Assembly (NCBI GenBank): GCA_027924645.1
Contig: BSBN01000047.1
Location: 6,882,001 to 6,946,000, forward strand
Reading direction: 5' to 3'
DNA from: Cunninghamia lanceolata
Lineage: Eukaryota; Streptophyta; Pinopsida; Cupressales; Cupressaceae
DNA length: 64,000 bases
Numbering within the stretch: position 1 is the stretch's first letter; each line of letters opens with the position of its first letter. Shown here piece after piece: positions 9,147-19,458 of the stretch. The translations under genes and the position numbers were made by a program. Under the pieces are notes generated by a model that was not told where the DNA came from, did no database searches, and saw only the letters and a list, made by a program, of their open reading frames with translations.

Positions 9147-12144
9147 TTAGGCTCTATTCAGCCATAGATAAACTTTAGCCAAATGATCTAGATACTCTTG
9201 ATCACGGTGAGAATCAGTAAGCTCAATAGCGCTTCTGGTAATTACATCAAGAGTAACCATCTCCTCCAATTGTTTGCAGACTTCTTTGGATGCAGAGGCT
9301 TTATCTTTCAGAGCTCCTGTGGCTTTGTGTAATATAATCTGACAGTCAATAATCCATTCTTCTTTGCTCTTCACCTCTCCATTGTCTTTAAATAACCTAG
9401 GCACTCCTGCACTTGAAGCATCAATACCTTCCTTAGCATCAGCTTTAAGTTTGTCATAGTAATGTTGGTGTTGTTTGAGCAATGCTCTGGCATCAGAGAT
9501 ATCTGTACTATCAGCAACACTTCTGTTTTGTAATTCAATTAATTTTTCTTGTATTCTCTTTTCAAGTCTTTCATGTTCTTTGACTGCTTTATGATTCTCT
9601 GAGTAATTATCCCAAAACTGGTTCAACCATCGCACCATGTTTGCATACCTGCTCTGCAGTATTGTAACAAATGCATCTATCTAAATTCGTGTGGCTTGGT
9701 CAGGGGATAATACTTGAATGCCCTGTGAGCTCTCACCTCGAGTTATTCTTTTTGTGGATTGGCCAAAAGTGCTCTTAACAGCATCCTTCAAGTAATCATT
9801 TTCTTTTGTCAATCTCTCACAGTTCAATTTATAAGCATCTCTTTCTTTGATCAACATTTGAGCCTGTGCTTTATTCAACTTTGCGACATTGATACCAATG
9901 TCTGCAGTAATCATAGGGTCAGTTTCCCCTGCTTTCAAAGTCATAACATGGCCAAAAGTCTTTTCAGTATCTATGATGGCCGTCTTCTTATGAGGAGGGT
10001 ACAATGCCCATATCATCAAGGAATTTTCATCAGTATTATATCTTCTTCCCATATACACTTCATTAACTCCTTCTAGAGTAAGCTTATACTTATCATCAGC
10101 ACTATTCAGAAAGCTGTCAAAAACCAAAGTAGAATTTAAGTCCAAACCAGGAAAAATCATAACCCCTGCATCTTTGAGTAACTGTCTACCCTTGCTAGGT
10201 GTCATGTCCTGCATTTCTTTATCTATTGTTTCCTTCAGCATATCTAATAACTATTTTTCATTATCAGCAGAAACATCATCTACTGACTCTCTAATTTCTT
10301 TTCCTTTATATTTATACAGGAATGATTTAAATTCCTTTGACTGAATAAATGCATCATCTGAAATGAAAGAATCATAGGCCGTTTGGCATGGATCTTCATC
10401 AGCAGACCCCTCCTCATCATGTAGCACAACTGGAGGCTGATATTGTTGTATTTTTCTTTTGGACATTTCCATGGTTTTATCTTGTGGCTGCTCTTGTTCA
10501 GTGAGTTCTTCATCTTCAAAGGAAACCACTTCAACTTCTGCCAACTGCTTTTTCTTTTCATTTAAATCTCTGTTATATTTTTCTACCACCAAGTCGACTT
10601 CAGCTTCTTCCAAATTTCTAATGACATCATCATGTGGATAATGTATGTGTATGTATCCACTGAGATTCTGTTTTCTTCTTGCAGAGTCAATGAAACCTTC
10701 AGGGTCAAACCCTTTCCTCACCTCAGCAGTCATCATGTTATAATGCATTAGTTTATCCAAAATGAGATTGTATCCTTCTTTTGAAACCACAGTAAAATCT
10801 CCAAAACACAAAGTGCTGGGCATGAATGATTGTTTATCATGTGAACTTAGATGCATCACATTCGAACAATACATTTGCCTAATTATTTCTAAATATGCAA
10901 GTCTGTCAGGGACAGTTTTAGGCAATATGAATGGAGTATCCTCAAATCCATAAACTCTGATCATAGTGGCATCCTCAAAGCAATACCAGTCTCCCCAATT
11001 ATGAGTGATAGTAGGGGGACCACCAAAATCTTTAGGTCTGAGGAACCTTTTTATTTCATTTGAAATTGAATATTCACAGGGGTGGTTGAAATACCTATAC
11101 AGCACTTTTACACAATGCTCTTCAAATTGAGCATAGCTGGAGTTGGCATATCTACTATCCCAGATTCTGGTCCACATTTGCACAGGTATCTTTTCCCCTT
11201 TCTTATCTGCAGCAACAACTCGAAACTCATTTGGCCATAACCCTACTTCCTGGCCATAGTATAACACCATATGCATAAGCATTGAGTAATGCTCAAAAGA
11301 GCATGCTGGAGCATTGTTTTTTATTGCAGATAGACCAGAGTCTATTCTAGTAGAAATATAGGAGGCATAATCAAATTGTCTGGCATTATGACATTGAATA
11401 TCAGAGGCTATGACCATCAGAGGAATAGTCATGAAGTCAGGGACCTCTGAGCCAAGGACTTGGCCTATAGAAAAATAAGTATATTGTATGTATGGTTCAA
11501 AAATGGCTATATGAAAGAGAGGGCCATCATTCTCAGTCAAGGGTATCACTTCTCCTTCAATCCTGGGCCTATGAATGGGCAACCTCCATCCATTGTAAGT
11601 TGTGTCCATTCTCCATTCTCCAATACTCTTTGTCCAGATCTTCAAAAATGATAGGGACAGTACACAAATCATCTAAATTAAAAACCTCACAAATGGCATT
11701 TTTTGATAAATGCACAATTAGTTCTCCCTGTGGGTTGCAGATGGCTTTCAGGTTTGAATTATAATGTCTGGCTAGTAGTTGGAGGAGTTCCACATCCAGG
11801 AATACATTGGGCACAACCAGTTTTCCCAAGTTCAAGTGCCATGGGTTTGACACAGGGGTATTCCTAAACCTTCTATTATAGTGGAATCTAAAAAGTTCAT
11901 ATCCCCGAATTGGGGTCCAGATATCTCCCAGGCGTTTGTGTTTATCCTCTAATTTCTCCACTTCTGCCCTGAGTTGGGCAGATCTCCTGGCCTTGGGAGT
12001 TGACCCAGGCAACTGGTCAATTAGGTCCTGATTGAGTTTTCTTTCCTTTACTTTTTCCTCAGGGGTCTGTTCATTTTTTTGTTTTTTGGGCTTACTGGTT
12101 TCTCCTTGTGACTTTCTTCCTTTTCCCTTTCCCAGAGTTTCCAT
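9147..12144 (-). pseudogene. Large hypothetical protein of the 5.3 kb element (plant-mobile-domain-like N-terminus)
   Basis: About 1,000 codons in four blocks. Block 1 (11569-12144) starts METLGKGKGRKSQ with a Lys-rich, nuclear-signal-like stretch, then LFRFHYNRRF and a segment ending LIVHLSKNAICEVFNLDDL. That spacing resembles the plant mobile or 'putative plant transposon' domains. A frameshift near 11600-11640 leads to block 2 (10251-11672). Block 2 contains GDWYCFEDATMIRVYG, a Glu-rich linker and DEEGSADEDP. TAG at 10251-10253 and TAG at 9681-9683 are in frame with block 3 (9681-10241, coiled coil LIKERDAYKLNCERL) and block 4 (9147-9638, a charged helical C-terminus). The layout matches ORF2 of elements A and B, but I see no clear residue-level alignment. 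Function unknown; domain call is tentative. Confidence 0.6.
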
Positions 12145-13378
12145 TTCAGAACTTTAGCAAAAAATTTAAAATACAGGCTATGCAATGGTATATGTACCTG
12201 TTGTCCGGTGGCTGAAATTGGAATCCTCTATATTCTCTTCTCGGACTTTTTTTGCAATTATAATGATCGTATGAATTTCGTAGTCGTTTGTATTAACTAT
12301 CTGATCAATTCAATGTTCATCGCTGTGAAGTGTCACATCGCCATAACTCTTCTTATCGGCGTGATTTTTAAAATGTCTGGGCGACCCTTAATGCTTTTAT
12401 GGAGCGAATAGTCAATCGGCATGACCCCTCAACTGTATTCCCGACGCTATGTAATGTCATATCTTAAGTGGGCGCGACCATCGGCATGACTTCCTTCATC
12501 GCCATGTGTTTAAGATCTCTCTGCGATGTAGCGGGTCCTACCGATATGACTAGTTCATCAGAGTGATTAACACTATCAGGATAATATAATTATGTTCCCC
12601 CGATCTCTGTTATCTCACCGATAGTCATTCTCATGCATGAACTGTATCTTGGTTGGAATGACATACACTATCGGGATAGCTTTCTAAAGATATCCCGATC
12701 TAAATCATCTCCCCGATGGCCCTTTCATATTCTTCATCGGACAAAGTATGTTAAAGTGTCACCGATGCCTTTTGATCGCTGTGACTTGTGAATCGGCGAG
12801 ACCTAATTCCCTTGTCCCGATATGCTGAGTTATCCCGATAGGTATGTGTATCGCTGTGAGTCTCGCCGAAAGCTTTCTTATCGCCAAGACTTCAAGCATC
12901 AGAAACTTCTTTATGTCTTATTCCGATAGTTTATTTCTTGCCGACAGTCATTTGCTTCGTTGTCCCCACAAGATGTTCGGTGAAACTCTTGCCGAAATGC
13001 TTCATCGGTATGATATATACCGTCGGGGCAACTTTTAAAAGGTCATCCGATAGACATCTGTCATATCGATCGGTATGACCACTTGCCTCTCTTGCCGATG
13101 TAAGGTCATCAGTATTACTTACTCCATCGGTGACTTCCATAATTCTCTTTCTGATCTGTCTTCTCACGCCGATGGTTATTTTCAAATGATTCCTTATGTA
13201 TCGGTGTAAGCCAAAACAACATCTTGCCGATGGATTGACTTTGAAGAAATTTGGCATTGCTCATCTTGTGAGATATATAAAAAAATTTATTATGGTCTTT
13301 TGGGATATTTTTTGGGATTTATTCAAATATGATGGAGTGAGGAAATAGTAAAAATTTCAAAATTTTACTGTCCTAACA
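12145..13378 (-). promoter_or_regulatory. CpG-rich 5' region with ATCGG/CCGAT repeats
   Basis: Lies upstream of the 12144 start codon. Between 12200 and 13260 I count about 35 occurrences of ATCGG, CCGAT, TCGCC or close variants, often inside (T)ATCGGNRTGAC, spaced roughly 25-40 bp. The surrounding DNA is AT-rich and CpG-poor. The element end itself (13262-13378) is AT-rich. It probably holds the promoter, but I see no well-placed TATA box. Confidence 0.45.
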
Positions 13379-13383
13379 CCTCC

Positions 13384-14434
13384 TAGAAACAATCCAATCC
13401 TCACTAGAGAAGTGAGAATGATGAAGGAATCCCAAGCTGGAGTCCTAGCCAGACTTGCATCCATAGAAGCATACCTAAGAAGAGGTGGGATCATTGAGGA
13501 AGAGAGTGACCAAGAGAATGAGGGTGAGAATGCAAGCCCTCAAGAGGGAACCTATGAGGAAGAGATGGATCCAGATGCTAGAAGGTTTATGAAGATGTTA
13601 TAGACTGTGAAAGGGGAAATCACTGATGTCAAAATGGAGTTACCCATGTATGAAGGAAAAATGAACAGTGAGGAAGTATTAGATTGGATTGATTCCTTAG
13701 ATAACTACTTTGAGTACAAAGAGATGCTAGAAGAGCAAAAGGTCAAATTGGCAAAGACCAAGTTGAAGGGAGCAGCATTGACATGGTGGAACTATGTTCA
13801 ATCAGAGAGATTGAGGAAAGGAAAAGAAAAAATTAGTTCATGGGACTAGATGGTGTCCAAAGTGAAGAGCCAATTCCTTCTTAAGGATTATGCAATTCAA
13901 ACCTTTAGAAGGTTGCAGAATTTAAAGCAAAAAGAAATGGATGTTATGGCCTATAATGAAGAATTCCACAAGCTAACCATGAGGACAAGGCACAATCAAG
14001 ATGAGGTTGAGAAAATTGCTAGATATATCAATGGGCTTAGGCTCAATATTCAGAATGAAATAAGCCTTGCACCCCTAGAAATGTGGAAGAATGTTTCCAA
14101 TTGGCAGTAAGGGCAGAAGAGAAGATAAAAAGAAGACAAGAACAGAAGGCTAGGGGTAGAGGAAAGAATAATAGAGGCAGAGGTAACTTTGGGGGAAGGA
14201 CACAATTCCAAAAAGAATCAAGTGGACAACAAGAGAAAAAAGGGGAATCAAGTGATAGGGGCAAGTTTAGAGGCAGAAGGCCTAACACTAGAGGAAGATT
14301 TGGTGGCCAAGGAAGAGGGTCAAGCACCTTCTCAGGCAAATGTTACAACTGTAATTAGTTTGGACATCCTGCATTCAAGTGCCCAGACAAGCAAGCATCA
14401 AGTTCTCATGGAGGTGAACGTAGAACACAAATAG
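13384..14434 (+). pseudogene. Chromovirus gag
   Basis: Capsid and nucleocapsid protein. After an acidic N-terminus, the Retrotrans_gag domain has DWIDSLDNYFEYK, LKGAALTWWNYVQSER and VKSQFLLKDYAIQTFRRLQNLKQ (13660-13930). An Arg/Gly-rich basic tract (14140-14330) and a zinc knuckle CYNCN-x-FGH near 14340-14400 follow. TAG codons at 13601-13603, 13847-13849 and 14355-14357 stand where Gln is expected, and a frameshift lies near 14085-14105. The basic RG-rich tract would bind RNA. Confidence 0.85.
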
Positions 14435-14502
14435 TGAATGAAGAGGACAGTGAAAGTGTCAATTTACCACTTTAGCCTACTACCCCTGAGATAGGTGATA
14501 CA

Positions 14503-14844
14503 TTGATGATAAGGAGGACACTCCTCAAGGTGCCAACAACCAACGAGCATTCAAAAAGTAAATCATTGTTTAGAACAACTTGCAAGTCACATGGAAAGGT
14601 ATGCAAAGTAGTTTTTGATTCTAGTTCTACTGATAATATGGTTTCCTTAGAAATGGTAGATAAGTTGAACCTGAAAAGAATTCCTCACCCCACACCCTAC
14701 AAAGTGTCATGGTTAAACAAAGGTCAACAAGTCTTGGTGAATGAGCAGTCCTGGGTAGAATTTAACATTGGAGGTTATAAAGATAAGATCCTTTGTGACA
14801 TCATTCCTATGGATGTTTGTCACTTGCTGCTAGGAAGACCCTAG
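14503..14844 (+). pseudogene. Chromovirus aspartic protease
   Basis: Polyprotein-processing domain. The active-site loop reads VVFDSSSTDNMVS, where the family has D-S-G, so the catalytic Gly is Ser (GGT to AGT), another inactivating transition. ILCDIIPMDVCHLLLGRP marks the C-terminal fold. A TAG directly after LLLGRP takes the place of the usual Trp. Residues continue in frame (VIEKDGVSFSLTPL) at 14890 toward RT. Confidence 0.82.
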
Positions 14845-14889
14845 CAACATGACAGAAAGAGAAAGCATGATGGTAAGAAGAACAGTTAT

Positions 14890-16047
14890 GTGATAGAGAA
14901 GGATGGAGTCTCATTCTCTTTAACACCCCTTCAAGAGGAAGAATCTGATAAACAAGTTGGATCTAGCATTATGGTAGTAGGAGAAAAAGAGTTTTTGCAA
15001 ACAATGAAGGAGGAAGGACAGGGATTTGTAGTAGTAATCAAACCTAAGACCAAGTCTGATGTAGCAGTAAATAAAGTGGGAGACATACCTAGTGAGGTTC
15101 AGTCTTTGTTGAACAAGTACAAGGATATAGTGGTAGATGAGTTGCCAAGTTCCTTACCTCCCACGAGAGATATCAACCATCACATAGACCTAATCCCTGG
15201 AGCCAATTTGCCTAATAAGGCTACATACAAGTAGACCCCACAACAGAATGAAGAAATCAAAGCACAAGTCCAAGAATTGTTAGAGAAGGGTCTCATCAGA
15301 GAAAACTTAAGTCCATGTGCTATCCCTACTATTTTAGCACCCAAGGAAGGTGGAGAGTGGAGGATGTGTATTAATTCAAGGGCCATAAACAAAATCACAA
15401 TCAGATATATGTTCCCAATACCTAGAATGGAGGACCTAATGGACTGTTTAGGGGATGCATGTTACTTCTCAAAGATTGATCTCAAAAGTGGATATCACCA
15501 AATCAGAATAAGGGAAGGAGATGAATGGAAAACTACCTTTAAAACCATTGAAAGACTGTATGAATGGATGGTAATGCCCTTTGGATTGTCTAATGCTCCT
15601 AGCATATTTATGAGATTAATGAATGAGGTCTTGAAGCCTTTTATTGGAAAGTTTGTTGTTGTTTATTTAGATGATATTCTTGTGTTCAACAAGACAAAGG
15701 AGGAGCACTTGCAACATCTTGACATGGTTTTGCAGAGATTGAATGAGGACAAGTTGATGATCAACCTCAAAAAGTGTGAGTTTATGAAGGAAGAACTAGT
15801 GTACCTTGGTTTTGTGATCTCCAAAGGCACGTTGAAGATGGATCCTTCCAAGGTTGAAGCCATTCTTATTTGGCCAACTCCAAAATCAGTAGGAGAGGTA
15901 AGAAGCTTTCATGGTTTAGCTACCTTCTGTAGGAAATTTATTAAGAATTTCAGTCATATTTGTTCTCCCATCCTTGACACCATCAAAGGAGATAAAAAGA
16001 GGAAATTTCAATGGACTCAAGAGGAAGCAAAGAGCTTTGAATACTAG
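14890..16047 (+). pseudogene. Chromovirus reverse transcriptase
   Basis: The connecting segment (14890-15234) ends with DINHHIDLIPGANLPNKATYK and a TAG at 15232-15234 in place of Gln. The RT proper (15277-16047) has [51 protein letters not shown] and the catalytic [10 protein letters not shown] near 15655-15690, then the thumb [17 protein letters not shown]. Apart from terminal TAG codons the RT frame is open for 257 codons, which is well preserved for this element. Confidence 0.9.
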
Positions 16048-16056
16048 AAAAATAGA

Positions 16057-16365
16057 GTGGCACAACAGCCCATCCTTTCTCTACCTGACTTCAACAAGAT
16101 CTTCACAGTGGAGTGTGATGCTAGTGGATCTACAGTAGGTGCAGTCTTCAGCCAAGAAGGCAGACCAATGGCTTTCTTCAGTGAAAAGCTCAATGAAGCC
16201 AAAAGAAAGTATTCTTCATATGACCTAGAACTATATGCATTAGTACAATCCCTAAGTAAGTGGAGACATTACCTCTTGCCTAAGGAATTTATAGTCTTCA
16301 CAGATAACCATGCTCTGATTTTTTTGAACAGTCAAGACAAGTTGAGTCATAGGAATGTAAAGTAG
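16057..16365 (+). pseudogene. Chromovirus RNase H
   Basis: RNase H fold with the first catalytic Asp in FTVECDASGSTVGAVF, then PMAFFSEKLNEAKRKYSSYDLELYAL and the TDNHAL motif. It is separated from RT by TAG at 16045-16047 (Trp expected) and from integrase by TAG at 16363-16365 (Gln expected). Confidence 0.88.
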
Positions 16366-16374
16366 GTTGAGTAC

Positions 16375-17171
16375 TTGCAGAGTTACGCATTCACCATAAA
16401 ACACAAGAAAGGCCAAGATAACAAGCTAGCAGATGCCTTAAATAGGAGATCAGTCCTAGTGCATGAAATACAACTCCAAAGTGTGGGATTGGAAGCATTA
16501 AAAGACATGTATGCTACTGATGCAGACTTCAAAGAGGTATACTCTATTTGCAAACAATTTCAAGGTACTTTTCATGATCAATTTCCTAATTTTGTATTGC
16601 AAGATGGACTGTTATTCAAGGGAGCTCAGTTATGCATCCCTAAGTGCTCTATGAGGACAAATCTCATAAGGGAGAAGCATTGTGGGAGTCTTGGAGGACA
16701 TTTTGGGATAGAAAAGACACTAGATCAGGTAAGAAGATTTTATTTTTATCCTAAGATGCAAGTAGATATCAAAAAATTTGTTGAAACTTGTGGAGTTTGT
16801 CAAAGAGCCAAGGGCTCTAGTTCAAATGCAGGCCTATATCAGCCTCTCCCAATCCCTAGAAGACCTTGGGAACATCTAGTATGGATTTTGTATTAGGCCT
16901 ACCCAAAACTCAGAGGGGAGTGGATAATTTCTTTGTAGTTGTGGACAGATTTAGTAAGATGGCACATTTTGTTCCTTGCAAATGCACAAGTGATACATCC
17001 AACATTGCAAGTTTATTCTTCAAGGAGATAGTTAGAATTCATGGACTGTCCCTCACTATTGTTTCAGACAGAGACTCAAAATTTATAAGTCACTTTTGGA
17101 GGACCTTATGGAGGAAACTAGGAACCAATTTGACTTTCAGCTCTACCTATCACCCACAAACAGATGGGTAG
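16375..17171 (+). pseudogene. Chromovirus integrase
   Basis: The H2C2 zinc-binding domain is seen as GHFGIEKTLDQVRRFY...ETCGVCQRAKG (16690-16815). The catalytic core has [30 protein letters not shown] and [13 protein letters not shown], the first and second Asp. The sequence reaches STYHPQTDG before a TAG at 17169-17171. A one-base shift near 16870-16890 separates the zinc domain from the core. Confidence 0.88.
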
Positions 17172-18026
17172 ACTGAAGTAGTCAATAGCTCATTGAGGAA
17201 TCTACTTAGGTGTCTCACAAAAGAGCATGGACAATAATGGGATCTTGTTCTCCCTCAGGCAGAATATGCTTACAATGACTCCATTAACAAGAGCATAGGG
17301 AAGAGTCATTTTGAAGTAGTGTATGGACTGAACCCAAGAGGTATACTTGAACTTAGAGATTTAAGAGGATTAGAGAAGAGAAGTGTTGAAGGAGAGGAGT
17401 TTGCAATGGCTATGAAAGACATACATGATCAAGTCAGAGAACACCTCAAGAAGAGTGTGGATACTTACAAGAAGCATGCAGACTTAAAGAGGAGGAATGT
17501 TCAATTCAAAGTTGGAGATCTAGTACTTGCACACTTAAGAAAGTAGAGGTTGCCTAAGGGCAGATACACTAAGTTGCTAATGAAGAAGATTGGGCTATGC
17601 AAGGTGGTCCACAAGTTTGATGAAAATGCATATGAGATAGAACTCCCTCCTGGAGTTGCTATCTCACCAATCTTTAACATTGCTGACTTATATCATTTCA
17701 AGGAATCTTTGGATGCAGGTACTGATGCTGACGAAGGTATTGCTGATGATGATTGGATCAGAGATCTTCGTCCTGTTGCACTAGTCAAACTTGAAGCCAT
17801 TTTAGACACCAAGGAGGTCAAGAGAACAAGGCATAAGGTGTACAATGAATATCTTGTGAAGTGGCAGGGGCTACCTCATGAAGATGCAACTTGTATGACA
17901 TCTAAATACATTGCAAAACATGGAACTACAGTCCCTAATCTGACCTTAGGTGGAGACTGGGATCTTTTCTCCTTGGGTGTATGGTGCAGGGGCTCCATGA
18001 CACCTAGACATCAAGTTAAATTTTAA
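17172..18026 (+). pseudogene. Chromovirus integrase C-terminus and chromodomain
   Basis: 17319-17546 is the GPY/F-like integrase tail (VYGLNPRG, VDTYKKHADLKRRNVQFKVGDLVLAHLRK); TAG at 17544-17546 replaces Gln. 17550-18026 reads KLLMKKIGLCKVVHKFDENAYEIELP and then a chromodomain, ILDTKEVKRTRHKVYNEYLVKWQGLPHEDATC. Chromodomains of this type bind methylated histone H3 and steer integration into heterochromatin. The 17172-17318 stretch is the same protein with a TAA near 17236-17238. The last residues overlap the proposed 3' LTR start. Confidence 0.85.
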
Positions 18027-19317
18027 TTTTTTGGGTCTCAATAGGAGCCTAGGTGGATTTTTATTCTTAAATGATGTAATAAAGTCTAGTTAAGACCATT
18101 TTTTTGTTGTATTTAGAGTCACCAAGAGTGGAGTCTTAAATTTTGCTTAAATTTAGGACAATTTATTTTGGCAATTTTAGGGACAGGTTGTTTTATGCCT
18201 TATTTTTAGCTTTTCCATGATGGTGGAGTAGTGGAACATGGATTTAATTGTATACATGGTATATTGTGCCTCATACATCTGAAGAGGAGGCAGAGGAGAA
18301 AGTTTTGAGTGAAGAAATAAGATATTTTTCCCAGTTTTCTACAATTTTCTATTTTTTTTGTTGTTACCACGCCTAGTACTATTTCGTATAGGATTGTCAT
18401 AAATTTTCATGCTCAAAATGGTGTAATGTATTGAGTTACCTTTCATTTAGGTCTATTTAGAAATAATTTTATTGATCTTGAAGCATTTTATTACTGGTTT
18501 TGTGAAAGTGGGTCTTAAACCCTAGTTTTGAGGGTTTCAAGGAAATTGATGGGTTTTTGGCCCATTCCACCTACATCATAACCTCAAATGGGTGGAATGG
18601 AGTTAGCTAAGTTTATTTTCAATTGGTTTTTCATTGCAGGAGCAGGGGATGAGTTTGGGGTGACTGTTGTAGCCATTGAAGCCTAATATCCTCATGTATT
18701 AGGCTTCTAGACTAGGTAGAGTGGTGAATTGATGCATGTTTGACTTGAGATGACTCAAGAACCTTGAAACTAGCATATTTAGACTAGTTTCCATCTTATT
18801 GATGCCCTGGAGTAGTTTAGAAGAGTTGGGAGTAAGTTTACACCATACTTGCTTTGTAAAAGAGGCCTAATTAGGCCTAGAACAACAGGTACAGTCCATT
18901 TTTTAGGCCCATGATTTAAAAAAACCTATGTTTCATGCTTTATATGTTGTGTAGGAGCCAAATGGCTATCTAGAAAGCCAATTAGTTTGTGGGTTTGCCA
19001 AGTATTTTGTAAGATATGACTAAAAAATCCTATTCCAAGGGCTACAAGCAAAACATGGCTTATTGCAAAGGAGCAATTAGAAGAGCATGGTGTCATGAGT
19101 TTTTGTGATCTTAAGTGGTCTTAGTCTACCAAAAGAAAGTGGGTCAGGGTGTGATAGGAGTGTAGTAGGTTGGTTAACTCATTGGCCTTCATTTGTGCAT
19201 ATATCATCCTTTGGCAACCATGCTAGGTGAAGAGGAAACTTGTCAAGTTGGGACAATTAGTCTAGTGAGTCTCATGAATCCTTTTGAGTGTCTTTGAGGA
19301 GCCTCCCTTGCTCTGCA
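17985..19317 (+). repeat. 3' LTR of the chromovirus
   Basis: About 1.33 kb, proposed from TGCAGGGGCTCC (17985) to GAGCCTCCC...CTCTGCA (19317); the two ends are near-inverted copies. The right end is firm because it matches 7945-7987. The left end is an inference from the terminal inverted bases. Confidence 0.6.
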
Positions 19318-19458
19318 TTAGTCCATTCATCCCTTACAAGCATTATCCCCGTCATCCCAAAATCCTAAAGCATAATATCTAGAGTGGGGGCATGTTATTC
19401 CTATGCGACGTAGTCCTTGGAGATCACATCCTAAGCTCCCTCCATTCTTCTATCAAAT
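19318..19458 (+). other. 3' non-coding tail of an older Gypsy element
   Basis: Contains a purine tract, agagtggggg (19381-19390), then about 70 bp before an LTR-like TGTAGACACCC. It looks like the end of an older Gypsy element into which the chromovirus inserted. Confidence 0.4.

Larger units (their letters stand above)
8078..13378 (-). mobile_element. 5.3 kb inserted element coding a large unknown protein, no visible LTRs
   Basis: Bounded by a 5-bp target duplication CCTCC (8073-8077 and 13379-13383) and by inverted ends TGTTAGG...CCTAACA. TG...CA ends and 5-bp duplications are typical of LTR elements, yet I cannot align the roughly 1 kb at the left end with the 1.2 kb at the right end. The left end is AT-rich; the right end is CpG-rich with ATCGG-like repeats. 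The coding sequence runs on the minus strand from 12144 to 9147. It may be a recombinant LTR element with unlike ends, or another class of transposon. I see no RT, integrase or transposase motif. Confidence 0.65.
7945..19317 (+). mobile_element. Ty3/Gypsy chromovirus, interrupted
   Basis: Plus-strand element with gag, protease, RT, RNase H, integrase and a chromodomain, so a chromovirus. Only the last 43 bp of the 5' LTR remain (7945-7987), matching the end of the 3' LTR (19275-19317). The rest of the 5' LTR was displaced by the Gypsy insertion to its left. A 5.3 kb unit (8078-13378) splits the gag start codon region: the ATG at 8070-8072 and CCTCC at 8073-8077 resume at CCTCC 13379-13383. 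At least ten in-frame stops, nearly all TAG, make it inactive. Confidence 0.88.

Noticed and set aside
16870..16900. Programmed frameshift inside chromovirus integrase
   Set aside because: No slippery heptamer seen, the position is within a domain, and the element has many other lesions. Ordinary decay is simpler.
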